Program-made: the position numbers and the translations under genes | Notes under the pieces: model-generated | Seen by the model: the letters and a program-made list of their open reading frames with translations, nothing else | Database searches by the model: none | Told to the model about the DNA's origin: nothing | From: a virus | Virus record (IMG/VR): IMGVR_UViG_3300029258_001273 | Location: 1-36,108 of that record | DNA: 36,108 nt | Strand: one strand, 5' to 3' | Shown here: in pieces, positions 5,492-13,103 of the stretch | Numbering within the stretch: position 1 is the stretch's first letter | Layout of the letters: the number at the start of each line of letters is the position of its first letter

Positions 5492-8400
5492 CTTGTAACC
5501 CCTCGAATAATGAGTTAGAACTTTTATGTAGGTTAATGTATTTTATCACTTCATCTGCCATATGGTCTAAAGAAATTTTCATTTCACCACGGACAGTTAT
5601 CAAATCAGTTTTATTAGGAGAAGACGTTGGGGTAGATTCTGCTAAAGATACTGAAGTTAAATTAGTAACAGTTGCCCCCTTCATTACACTCTTTTCGTTC
5701 ATGAGTGTGTACACAACTCCTGCTAATGCGTCAGACGTATCTTTAGACCCAACAGAACCGTCACTTGCTACGTTAGGATGGTCTATAACACCACTATCCA
5801 AATCCTCCTCAAGGTCTATCAGTTCCCTTATTAATAATGGATAGTCGTATATTCGTATTCTATCCTCAACAAACGCCTGCCTAGTATAATGATATGGCTC
5901 AGGGCGTTCGTCTACAGACAAAAACGCTGTCTTGTATCCCAACTTCGAGAATATCTGAAGGGTATCAGCCGATTGGTATTTATCAGCCGTCACATGAGTT
6001 ATTGGATACCCATACTCCTTAAGTGCTATAATAAAAGCCCTGATTTTAGAGAAGTCAATCTCGCCCTCTCCTAATAACTTAATAGCCATAATAATGTCAA
6101 TGACAATCATAGGCTCTTTGTCGATATAATATGTGTTATCATAGCGCATCTTTTTAACTTCGCGCAATCCGCCTATATGACCCATGCAGAATCCAGCAGC
6201 ATCCTTTTTGCGCGACAAATCCAAATGTACAACTCTTGGACTTCCAGGATTCAAACGTGGAACATAATCAGAGTCTTTCACATGAAACAGCTCATTTACC
6301 ATAAGGTAGTCCACTATTTCAATGTCAGAATAAATAGAAATTTTAATTATATCCTGTGTAAATGGGTGTTTACGCCCATCTACACACTTAATAATCGGTT
6401 CTTTTATTCGGAAAAGTGGTGATATTCCTACAGTAGCTCTTCCAGCTATTTCCCTAAGAGCACGTTCGGTATTTCGCTCAAAATCTTCTTTGAATTCCCC
6501 AGGTACTTCAATGACCTCAGTGCCATCTTTGTGAGTTTCGTATTCCTCTAATATCCTACTAGGATGCAGCGCATTTCCTAACTGTACTCTAAACTTAGGT
6601 TTTACATATAGTGACTGGGGCTTAACCTCCCACAATGCATACTCAGCTAAGAACACTTTCTTTTCTTCTATCTCATGTCTAACTTTTTGAACATGTCTTT
6701 CCAGAAATGAGTGCTTGCTAGTTTTAGACGACAGTAGAAAGGTCATACCAGGAACATAACCCCCTGGACGCATGTATCTGGATTTAATACGACTTCTAGC
6801 AGCATTGTAAATTTCCTGAGCTTGCCCTAACTCCTCTGACATACTAGCAGCTTTATTTGGCGCAGTCACTTTATCTTGCATAAAGTTTACTTCGTCCATG
6901 TACATGGAAAAAACGTCCTGCCCGAGCACATGAAATTCCTGGGAATTTGAGGTTAATATATTATTTGTAAAAACGCTATGCGTCTTAGGAACTTCTACAA
7001 CATCATATGTTTTTCTATACCCAACATCAGTTATAGATTTGATACATGTTTTATATACCTCATAATTTTTTGGTATATTTTTTTCCCATTCGGAAAATCT
7101 TCTACAAACTCCTCCAGATTCCGAGTATATTTCCTGCTGTTGCATTTCCTGCAACAAGGAACTATGTTTTGAGGAGTTGTCCCTCCGCCTTTTGCTACAG
7201 GAATAATATGGTCTATGGTAGAATACTTGCTTATATCCTTTCCACAATAAACACAAGAATAACCAAAATAACCCATCATAAATGCAACGTCTTTTTCTGT
7301 TAGGGTAAACTCTACATTCTTCTTCCGTGATTTCCGTCGTTGGTGACGTAACATTAAAATTCGCTGCGTGCGTTCCGGATGCTTTTCCTTCCATTTTTTC
7401 CTGTATTCCTTGAGTTTCTCCGGATTCTTTGCTCTCCATTTTCGCTGCCGGGCATTTATATGTTTCCTGTTCTCTGGGCGAGCCTTTTCCGCTAGAATTT
7501 TCTCTCGGTTCTTCTTGTAGTAATTCGCACAGATTTTTCGGTCGTATTCTCTCCCTTCTTCCGTTTGACGTTTCTTTTTCTTTTTCTCCCTGTTCTTGCT
7601 CGCCCATTTCCTGGAAAATTCCGCATCGCACTCTTTGCAATTGCCTCTTAGGTATCTTTTTTCTGAATTCACTAATTTTACAACTCGAGTTCCGAACTCG
7701 CTTACTGGTTTTACCACACCGCATTTTGAGCACTTCTTCGTTCCCTCTGTTACCGAGTGTGCTTTCTTGTCCTTGCACTTTTTTGTATTGTGGTATCTCT
7801 TGTTGCTTTTCTTCTTCACACATTCCTTGCATTGTGAAAAAGGTTTTCCGCGATTCATGTAGAACTCGGTTATTGGCATCAATTTCGCGCAGCACGAACA
7901 CTTCTTCACCTTCTTTGAGTTCGCCTGCTTTTTTTCTAATGTAACTTCCATTTGAACCCTCTACTATAAATTTATGGTCGTAACTACAAACAAGGCTGTC
8001 ACCTGTTTCAGTTATTACTTCCAAGCATTTTTTTACACCTGAGTACTTAACGCCTTTATACTCACTCGAGAAAACGTCGCTACCATATGATGTCAGTACC
8101 TCACTGGACGTATTAGCTAGTTGTTCTACCGCGACATCACCGCAGGGTGTAGCTATCTTAGTGCCTTCAGATACACAACCATAAACCACTGATACATCAG
8201 CTTTCTTGAAATTAACTTTTTGTAGTATTCTATGGTCATGTGGAAATTTAGTCCTAAAATATGGCATTCTCTCAATAAAAGCCCTTATACGCCCATAACC
8301 AACGTCAGCTACAAGACGTTTAGTCATTGAGTACACTCCAAAAACAATTCTGGAACGTTCCACAAGGTTATAATACTTAGCTGGGTTTCTAAGGCAGGTT

Positions 8401-8888
8401 AACCTATAGAGTAAATAAACGTATGCAATAGCAGCACTAGTAGTCTTTCCAGAACCAATAGAGCCACCTAGAATAACTTCATAATATTGTGAACCAGGCG
8501 CAAATATCTCTTCTAGCATCTCACGCCATTTAGGGTATAAGTCAGGAACTATCCAACCAGCATAAAAGTCATCTTCTAAAAATTTCCATATGGGTACAGG
8601 CTTTTCGATGTAATCAAGTTCCCAGATATGGTCATATAACGGACTATCACCGTCATTACTACGTAACTCATTAAATATCTCTAAGGCTACTTTCTGTTCA
8701 TTAGGTGACAATGAATCAAAGAACTTCCTACTTTTGTGTAGATGTTCCTGGTATAGTTTTTTTGCTAGGTTTACTTCCCCTACGTTTTTTGTCGTTTTTA
8801 GGTTCGTTATCTTTAGAAGAGGGTCTTTTTCGAACATTTCGTTTTTCGAGCTTTTTTTCTTTTTTGATTTTTTCTGGTTTTCCGCCAT
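5466..8888 (-). CDS. Terminase large subunit interrupted by an intein
   Basis: 1140 codons as translated; about 729 residues after splicing. TerL is the ATP-driven packaging motor and headful nuclease. Extein features: Walker A GGSIGSGKTT (141-150), Walker B FSMYMDEVNF with Asp665-Glu666, a coupling motif LLSSKTSK (718-725), and RNase H-type nuclease acids at VVHLDLS (Asp890), THVTADKYQ (Asp969) and SKDTSDALAG (Asp1050/1053). A 411-residue intein (238-648) sits between Walker A and Walker B, so splicing is essential for packaging. The ATG at 8888 has GAGGA upstream and overlaps the end of TerS by 161 bases in another frame. The N-terminus is lysine-rich. Confidence 0.93.
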   Translation of the reverse strand: MAENQKKSKKKKSSKNEMFEKDPLLKITNLKTTKNVGEVNLAKKLYQEHLHKSRKFFDSLSPNEQKVALEIFNELRSNDGDSPLYDHIWELDYIEKPVPIWKFLEDDFYAGWIVPDLYPKWREMLEEIFAPGSQYYEVILGGSIGSGKTTSAAIAYVYLLYRLTCLRNPAKYYNLVERSRIVFGVYSMTKRLVADVGYGRIRAFIERMPYFRTKFPHDHRILQKVNFKKADVSVVYGCVSEGTKIATPCGDVAVEQLANTSSEVLTSYGSDVFSSEYKGVKYSGVKKCLEVITETGDSLVCSYDHKFIVEGSNGSYIRKKAGELKEGEEVFVLREIDANNRVLHESRKTFFTMQGMCEEEKQQEIPQYKKVQGQESTLGNRGNEEVLKMRCGKTSKRVRNSSCKISEFRKKIPKRQLQRVRCGIFQEMGEQEQGEKEKETSNGRRERIRPKNLCELLQEEPRENSSGKGSPREQETYKCPAAKMESKESGETQGIQEKMEGKASGTHAANFNVTSPTTEITEEECRVYPNRKRRCIYDGLFWLFLCLLWKGYKQVFYHRPYYSCSKRRRDNSSKHSSLLQEMQQQEIYSESGGVCRRFSEWEKNIPKNYEVYKTCIKSITDVGYRKTYDVVEVPKTHSVFTNNILTSNSQEFHVLGQDVFSMYMDEVNFMQDKVTAPNKAASMSEELGQAQEIYNAARSRIKSRYMRPGGYVPGMTFLLSSKTSKHSFLERHVQKVRHEIEEKKVFLAEYALWEVKPQSLYVKPKFRVQLGNALHPSRILEEYETHKDGTEVIEVPGEFKEDFERNTERALREIAGRATVGISPLFRIKEPIIKCVDGRKHPFTQDIIKISIYSDIEIVDYLMVNELFHVKDSDYVPRLNPGSPRVVHLDLSRKKDAAGFCMGHIGGLREVKKMRYDNTYYIDKEPMIVIDIIMAIKLLGEGEIDFSKIRAFIIALKEYGYPITHVTADKYQSADTLQIFSKLGYKTAFLSVDERPEPYHYTRQAFVEDRIRIYDYPLLIRELIDLEEDLDSGVIDHPNVASDGSVGSKDTSDALAGVVYTLMNEKSVMKGATVTNLTSVSLAESTPTSSPNKTDLITVRGEMKISLDHMADEVIKYINLHKSSNSLFEGLQDADDNKKG
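6945..8177 (-). mobile_element. Intein in TerL carrying a nested HNH gene in another frame
   Basis: Codons 238-648 of the TerL frame. The N-terminal splicing domain begins with Cys238 (CVSEGTKIATPCGDVAV, block A) and has GDSLVCSYDHKFIV (block B, His305), then an AGELKEGEEVFVL strand typical of Hint domains. The C-terminal part has TYDVVEVPKTHSVF (block F) and ends ILTSN before extein Ser649 (block G). The usual penultimate His is Ser647. Between about residues 340 and 612 the TerL frame is hydrophilic, unstructured-looking sequence with no endonuclease. That stretch is the alternative frame of the HNH gene at 7031-7951. Junctions: GGT codon of Gly237 before 8177, TCC codon of Ser649 after 6945. 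Confidence 0.88.
7031..7951 (-). CDS. HNH homing endonuclease nested out of frame inside the TerL intein
   Basis: 306 residues in the +1 frame relative to TerL, wholly inside the intein. Two treble-clef-like zinc modules open the protein: KKCSCCAK with CKEC (residues 17-44), and KKCSKCG with CKEC (72-108). A long Lys/Arg/Glu-rich helical linker follows (115-212). The HNH core has Cys233-x2-Cys236, TIDHIIP with Asp247-His248, PQN at 260-262 and Cys267/Cys270 in CCRKCNSRK. The ATG at 7951 has its own GAGGG five bases upstream, so it can be translated independently of TerL. It probably cuts intein-less terL alleles to promote homing. This is inferred from the location; the target is unknown. Confidence 0.9.
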   Translation of the reverse strand: MEVTLEKKQANSKKVKKCSCCAKLMPITEFYMNRGKPFSQCKECVKKKSNKRYHNTKKCKDKKAHSVTEGTKKCSKCGVVKPVSEFGTRVVKLVNSEKRYLRGNCKECDAEFSRKWASKNREKKKKKRQTEEGREYDRKICANYYKKNREKILAEKARPENRKHINARQRKWRAKNPEKLKEYRKKWKEKHPERTQRILMLRHQRRKSRKKNVEFTLTEKDVAFMMGYFGYSCVYCGKDISKYSTIDHIIPVAKGGGTTPQNIVPCCRKCNSRKYTRNLEEFVEDFPNGKKIYQKIMRYIKHVSNL

Positions 8889-9507
8889 TTGAACTTTTCC
8901 TCACATGTAAATCTTTCAATCTATCGCGCGCTTCAGGTAAATCATCAACCATAGGTAACTTTTTTACATTTACCGAACGCGTAACGTCATCGTCTGTACT
9001 AACAACTTTATCTGCCCCACCGACGAACATATCAACCATCGTCAGTATTCTCTCTCTAGACACTGAATCTATGTCTTCGCTTATATTCACATTAATACTG
9101 TTTAGGGCAATAGTTGGATTCTCCTGATTGTTAGCAGGTTGCTGGTTAACTTTAACGCCTAACCTATCCAGTAAGTCTACAGCAGCCTTATACTGCTGTC
9201 CAGACGGCGGTAAATCAGTCATGTCTGATGTTATGCCCATTAAAGACCTAGCTATAACTGACAAAGCTTGAGCCATTAACTTCTCTAGCTCGCTAAGCGC
9301 ATAAAATTGTACCCTTTCCCATCTCGAGTCCTTAAATTCGAAATCCTTATATAAAGTCTTAAGGAAATACTGAATATCATACCTATTTAGGAATGATGAC
9401 ACCTCATTAGGGGTTAAACCAGCAGATAAGAGCGCAGCCTCTCCATGGACTACGTATTTCTTAGCCAATTTTATCTCATCAGGTGTAAGAGGTATATCTA
9501 GTGTCAT
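8728..9507 (-). CDS. Probable terminase small subunit
   Basis: 259 residues, directly upstream of TerL, the usual TerS position. TerS recognises phage DNA and regulates the motor. The N-terminus (LTPDEIKLAKKYVV...LLSAGLTPNEVSSFL) looks like a helix-turn-helix. The middle is helical with a Gln/Asn-rich loop. The last 60 residues are strongly basic (repeated Lys/Arg, such as KKEKKLEKRNVRKRP), probably for DNA contact. Those codons overlap the TerL start by 161 bases in a different frame. The start ATG overlaps the TGA of the preceding gene (ATGA). Assignment rests on position, size and architecture rather than a diagnostic motif. Confidence 0.7.
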   Translation of the reverse strand: MTLDIPLTPDEIKLAKKYVVHGEAALLSAGLTPNEVSSFLNRYDIQYFLKTLYKDFEFKDSRWERVQFYALSELEKLMAQALSVIARSLMGITSDMTDLPPSGQQYKAAVDLLDRLGVKVNQQPANNQENPTIALNSINVNISEDIDSVSRERILTMVDMFVGGADKVVSTDDDVTRSVNVKKLPMVDDLPEARDRLKDLHVRKSSNGGKPEKIKKEKKLEKRNVRKRPSSKDNEPKNDKKRRGSKPSKKTIPGTSTQK

Positions 9508-10211
9508 AACTCAACCATAGCTTCCATTACAGTTTTGTATATATTAGACGGTACTCTCTGAGCTGCAACTATCCATAACTTCTTATAGCAATCAACACAG
9601 ACCTTGCTCTCAGACTTCGGAGTGTATACTCCGAGAGTAGCGTCACATTCGTAAGGAATAACATAAGCCATTTCCCTAGACGAAAAGTGAGATTTGCAAA
9701 TTACACAATCAAATCCCTCTGTCTCTACTCTTGGAACTTTACTGTCTATTATGTCATGGAACTTTGATAACGACTCTACTTGTTTAGTCGTGACTATCTC
9801 AGCTACTGTAAGATTCTTACTAGCTATTTTATCTAGTGTTTTATCAGGATTCTTAAGGTAAGTTCCCTCAAACTTACTCCTAAAACAACCTTTGCATATG
9901 ACGATACCATCACTTCCATAAGGAACTGTTTCATCGTCGTATATCAACACGACAAAATCAGTCTCTACATAACTACCCGAACACACCGGACACGTTAAGT
10001 ACCTATTAGACACAACTTGGCTACTAGCTGGAATAACTGAAGATACCCCTTCCTCTATCATCTTAGCAAAAACCTCTTGAGGTTTATAAACTGCCAGACA
10101 CTTCATACAAACGGAGAAAAACAACCCATCTTTGCATATAGTATACAAAGAGTCTGGCTCTGTATCTTCCTCGCAATACTGACATGGTACAAAAGAATGG
10201 TCACTTCCCAT
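9504..10211 (-). CDS. Protein with three paired-CxxC zinc modules
   Basis: 235 residues from the ATG at 10211, which has GGAGG five bases upstream; the frame is open further upstream but without a ribosome site. Three successive zinc modules are visible: CQYC with CMKC, CPVC with CKGC, and CVIC with CVDC, each pair separated by about 25-45 residues. This indicates three structural zinc sites or a multi-finger protein. I do not recognise the family. It is the first gene of the packaging operon, has its own TTGACA promoter and is coupled to TerS by an ATGA overlap. A regulatory or packaging-accessory role is possible but unproven. Confidence 0.8.
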   Translation of the reverse strand: MGSDHSFVPCQYCEEDTEPDSLYTICKDGLFFSVCMKCLAVYKPQEVFAKMIEEGVSSVIPASSQVVSNRYLTCPVCSGSYVETDFVVLIYDDETVPYGSDGIVICKGCFRSKFEGTYLKNPDKTLDKIASKNLTVAEIVTTKQVESLSKFHDIIDSKVPRVETEGFDCVICKSHFSSREMAYVIPYECDATLGVYTPKSESKVCVDCYKKLWIVAAQRVPSNIYKTVMEAMVEL

Positions 10212-10228
10212 AAAAACCTCCACTATAT

Positions 10229-10256
10229 ATTGTATACACATAGCCTAAAATGTCAA
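10229..10256 (-). promoter_or_regulatory. Sigma70-like promoter of the packaging operon
   Basis: Minus strand: perfect TTGACA (10256-10251), 16-base spacer, TACAAT (10234-10229), about 18 bases before the start codon at 10211. The 8-bp palindrome TGTATACA (10231-10238) overlaps the -10 box and could be an operator; the same octamer occurs at 30178-30185 near repeat C. Repeat copy B lies immediately upstream. Confidence 0.75.
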
Positions 10257-10264
10257 GGGGTAAT

Positions 10265-10305
10265 TCGTTACCGGTTGCAAAATACCCCTTGACGACAAAT
10301 GTCAC
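10265..10305 (+). repeat. Intergenic repeat, copy B of three
   Basis: The plus strand reads CGTTACCGGTTGCAAAATA, then CCCCTTGACGACA, then AATGTCAC. It overlaps the last codons and stop of the gp46-like gene, so that protein ends in a repeat-encoded tail, GVFCNR. The end of the repeat contains GACA-N2-TGTC, an inverted half-site also kept in copy C. It lies just upstream of the packaging promoter. Confidence 0.85.
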
Positions 10306-12112
10306 TTACAAATGAACCATCATTTGTTTTTACGACATTAATGACATTATCAGCCAAATCCTTAAGAGAACTCTCATGAGTTATTAAAAATACCTGTTTA
10401 TCCTTGAAATTCTTACGGAGTAAATTCATCGCGGACTCTACGCCAGACTCATCTAAACCGTTAAATATCTCGTCTAGGAATAACTGTGAGAACGAACTAC
10501 TATACGTAAACTCAATGGCATCACGAATAGATAATAACACAACTAGGTCAACTCGAGTCTTTTCACCAGTAGACACAATATCGTAAGCATCTCCGCCATC
10601 ACTATAAGAGACATCTAGTCCCAAATTACCGTCATCATTCCTAAAGCGTATCTTAAGGTCACCATCTGTTAAAAACTCAGAATGGCTAACTGCGCACTTA
10701 TTTATTACAGGATACAAATTATCAAGCAGGTACGAAGGGATACCATTATAATGAAACGCCTTCATCCAATATTCTGCTACAAACAGGTATTCCTCAACGT
10801 CGATTGCCTCAGACTTCAATTTGTCTATTTGGGACAGTGCAGACTTAATTTTTAACTCAGCGTTGCTAATCAGTGTCACAAATCTATTGTCACTGTCATT
10901 AATGTGTTTCCGTACCTTAACCCACGCAGAACTTTGCGATATTCGATTATTACGCAACTCAACCTTTAACCTACTGACAACCGAATAATCAGGTTCGTCA
11001 GGCTCTTCTAATGAATTTAGTTTAGACTCTATGTCATCAAACTCTGTTTCAAGACTAGATTGCTTATTAACGTGCTCTTTGTATTCAGATTCTAATTTCT
11101 CAAGTTCATCTCGCAAAGGTTGTACGGCATACACCCTTTTCTCAAAAGCTCTCGGTAAGTACTGACCGCAAAAAGGACAAATACCTTCTTCTTGTTTTGC
11201 GTTAGCGTCGCTTTTATCAATCACGTCTTTCTTTGCTACTTTAACACGCTCCTTAATAGCTGAAATCTTTCCCACTACCTCCCGAAGCTCCTGGCTGATA
11301 CGTCTTAAACTTGTAGTGTATCTTTTTTTCTGGGAGTTATACTTCTCCACTCTCTGCATATAACTATCTCTTATATCCGTCGTAATAATCTCGTTATTTA
11401 GCATTTCATCTATCAGAGTATGTTCCTCTTCTTGCAATTCTCCTATATCCTTAATAAAATCAATATAGTTAGATTGCCACCTAAAGTCAAATATACGTGA
11501 CTCCTCGGTATACTCAGCAAGACTTTCCTGAAGATTACTAACTTCCTGTTCTTTTCCAAATATCTGCGATTTTATCTGGGATAGCCTACTTTCATACGTA
11601 TTTTTGTCTTTCTGCGCCTTTACGTAAGCTTTAGCATAAGCATCAAAGCCAAGCAACTCTTCGAGAACCTTCTTTCTAGCAGAGTCAGTAAGCCTACAAA
11701 ACGACGAAGTACTACCAGCAAATAGAACCGTACTTGTAAAGTATTGATAGTCAAACCCTAAATATTGCTCTAAAAGAGCTTGCTTGCCCTTGTTAGTACC
11801 GTCAGTCACGCTACTAAACGATAGAGTTGTGCCACTTCCACGCTCACGTCTACGTCTAATCTCAAAAGTGTCATTAGGCGTTTCAATTTCTAACCATACC
11901 TCGCAAGCATTCGCATCGGAATGAATTACATCATCTGCTCTTGTTTTACGAATAGTCTTACCAAATATAGCCCATGATATTGCTTCGAGTAACGTGCTCT
12001 TACCTGAACCATTTCGCCCATTTATCAGCGTAACGCCATAAAATTCGCGCAAATCCAACTTTAGGGACTTAAACGACATAAAATTAACAGCCGTTATTGT
12101 TAATACTCGCAT
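10268..12112 (-). CDS. Rad50/SbcC-like recombination endonuclease subunit (T4 gp46 type)
   Basis: 614 residues. SMC-family ATPase that works with the Mre11-like nuclease next to it to process DNA ends for recombination-dependent replication. Visible features: Walker A NGRNGSGKST (31-40); a coiled coil interrupted by the zinc hook CPFC (312-315); signature VSTGEKTR (513-520); Walker B LFLDEIFNGLD (544-554); and the H-loop THE (578-580). The length is close to that of phage gp46 proteins. The start ATG has AGGA upstream and follows the gp47-like stop with almost no gap. The last residues are encoded by repeat copy B. Confidence 0.93.
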   Translation of the reverse strand: MRVLTITAVNFMSFKSLKLDLREFYGVTLINGRNGSGKSTLLEAISWAIFGKTIRKTRADDVIHSDANACEVWLEIETPNDTFEIRRRRERGSGTTLSFSSVTDGTNKGKQALLEQYLGFDYQYFTSTVLFAGSTSSFCRLTDSARKKVLEELLGFDAYAKAYVKAQKDKNTYESRLSQIKSQIFGKEQEVSNLQESLAEYTEESRIFDFRWQSNYIDFIKDIGELQEEEHTLIDEMLNNEIITTDIRDSYMQRVEKYNSQKKRYTTSLRRISQELREVVGKISAIKERVKVAKKDVIDKSDANAKQEEGICPFCGQYLPRAFEKRVYAVQPLRDELEKLESEYKEHVNKQSSLETEFDDIESKLNSLEEPDEPDYSVVSRLKVELRNNRISQSSAWVKVRKHINDSDNRFVTLISNAELKIKSALSQIDKLKSEAIDVEEYLFVAEYWMKAFHYNGIPSYLLDNLYPVINKCAVSHSEFLTDGDLKIRFRNDDGNLGLDVSYSDGGDAYDIVSTGEKTRVDLVVLLSIRDAIEFTYSSSFSQLFLDEIFNGLDESGVESAMNLLRKNFKDKQVFLITHESSLKDLADNVINVVKTNDGSFVSDICRQGVFCNR

Positions 12113-12113
12113 T

Positions 12114-13103
12114 TCATTCCTTTAGGTAATATAATCCCTTACTAACTAGAAAGTCACTTTCAGCAGAATCATGTGGAAATTCTTCGACATACTGACGAAG
12201 AATACCCTTAACAGATGTTTGGTCAAACATTATTCGAGGCTTATATTCGTCTTCGGCAGCAACAGTCTGTATAACCTTCATGCCAGACTTTGGTTTTATT
12301 TTGCTAATTGTATCGCCATCTGCGATTACTTTAACGTAGTCTATATCCCGAACTTCTTGCATGTCATCTTCGCACGTAACACGTACGAACTTTGGGAGAT
12401 TATTAAGCTTCACAAACTCAGGAGCTGTACCACCAAATATCATAAATCCATTAGTATTCCCAGACTCACCCCAGGTATGCTGTAGCGGGGAGCCGACATA
12501 ATAGACATTTTTACGAATTTTCTGTTGTTTATGGTAGTGTCCTAGAGCCACCCATTCATAATTCTTAAATATACCACGTTGGACACCGCCTTCCATTACA
12601 TATTCATGTGCTCCAACCATCGCTCCTTTAACACCAAAATGACCAACTAAACAAGTAGCCCCATTTTTTCTCAGCGACCGTACCTTTTCGCCCACGTATT
12701 CTGGAGAATCACTCCACGGAATAAAACCTACGCTTTTACCCGCAACATTAACAACTGATGGTTTAACTATAACTTTAGCTATTTTACTAAGTATTCTAAT
12801 TGATACCCGTGTTCCATCGTTTGAGATGTCATGATTACCCTTAAGAATGTACAACGGAATAGTAGACTTCGAAAGCACCGAGTATACGCTATCCAATACG
12901 GTTACATCAATAGATTTACGACTATGAAACAAGTCACCTGCGATTATTAATGCGTCGACTCCTTTGTCTTCACTTATGGAAATTATACTGGACAAAGCTT
13001 GCAATACCCACTCTAACCTGGAGTTAAGACCATCCTTAGTTATACTAGAGTACTGCACATAATTATGAGCATGTACATCAGCACATACAGCTATTTTATG
13101 CAT
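12114..13103 (-). CDS. Mre11/SbcD-like nuclease subunit (T4 gp47 type)
   Basis: 329 residues. Calcineurin-like metallophosphoesterase that acts as the nuclease partner of the gp46-like ATPase. Motifs in order: CADVHAH (motif I, Asp and His), IIAGDLFHSRK (motif II), LKGNHD (motif III), VGHFGV and LGHYHKQQ (motifs IV and V). All metal-binding residues expected of the family are present. The gene lies just upstream of its partner in the usual phage 47-46 order. The start ATG overlaps the end of the aldolase-like gene by 8 bases, so it is translationally coupled. GAGGA lies upstream of the ATG. Confidence 0.93.
   Translation of the reverse strand: MHKIAVCADVHAHNYVQYSSITKDGLNSRLEWVLQALSSIISISEDKGVDALIIAGDLFHSRKSIDVTVLDSVYSVLSKSTIPLYILKGNHDISNDGTRVSIRILSKIAKVIVKPSVVNVAGKSVGFIPWSDSPEYVGEKVRSLRKNGATCLVGHFGVKGAMVGAHEYVMEGGVQRGIFKNYEWVALGHYHKQQKIRKNVYYVGSPLQHTWGESGNTNGFMIFGGTAPEFVKLNNLPKFVRVTCEDDMQEVRDIDYVKVIADGDTISKIKPKSGMKVIQTVAAEDEYKPRIMFDQTSVKGILRQYVEEFPHDSAESDFLVSKGLYYLKE

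Noticed and set aside
7429-7944. Plus-strand frames opposite the HNH gene
   Set aside because: Open only because the minus strand is Lys/Arg/Glu-rich; Phe/Ser/Leu-rich shadow with no ribosome site.
6945-8177. Group I intron with an HNH gene in terL instead of an intein
   Set aside because: The TerL frame is continuous across the insert, and intein blocks A, B, F and G are recognisable at its ends. An intron would not need to keep the frame open. No intron core fold was seen, though it was not searched by software.
10268-10300. TTGACG in the repeat copies as a -35 promoter box
   Set aside because: No suitable -10 hexamer follows at 15-18 bases in copies B or C, no plus-strand gene lies downstream, and copy A is too close to the Dam start codon.
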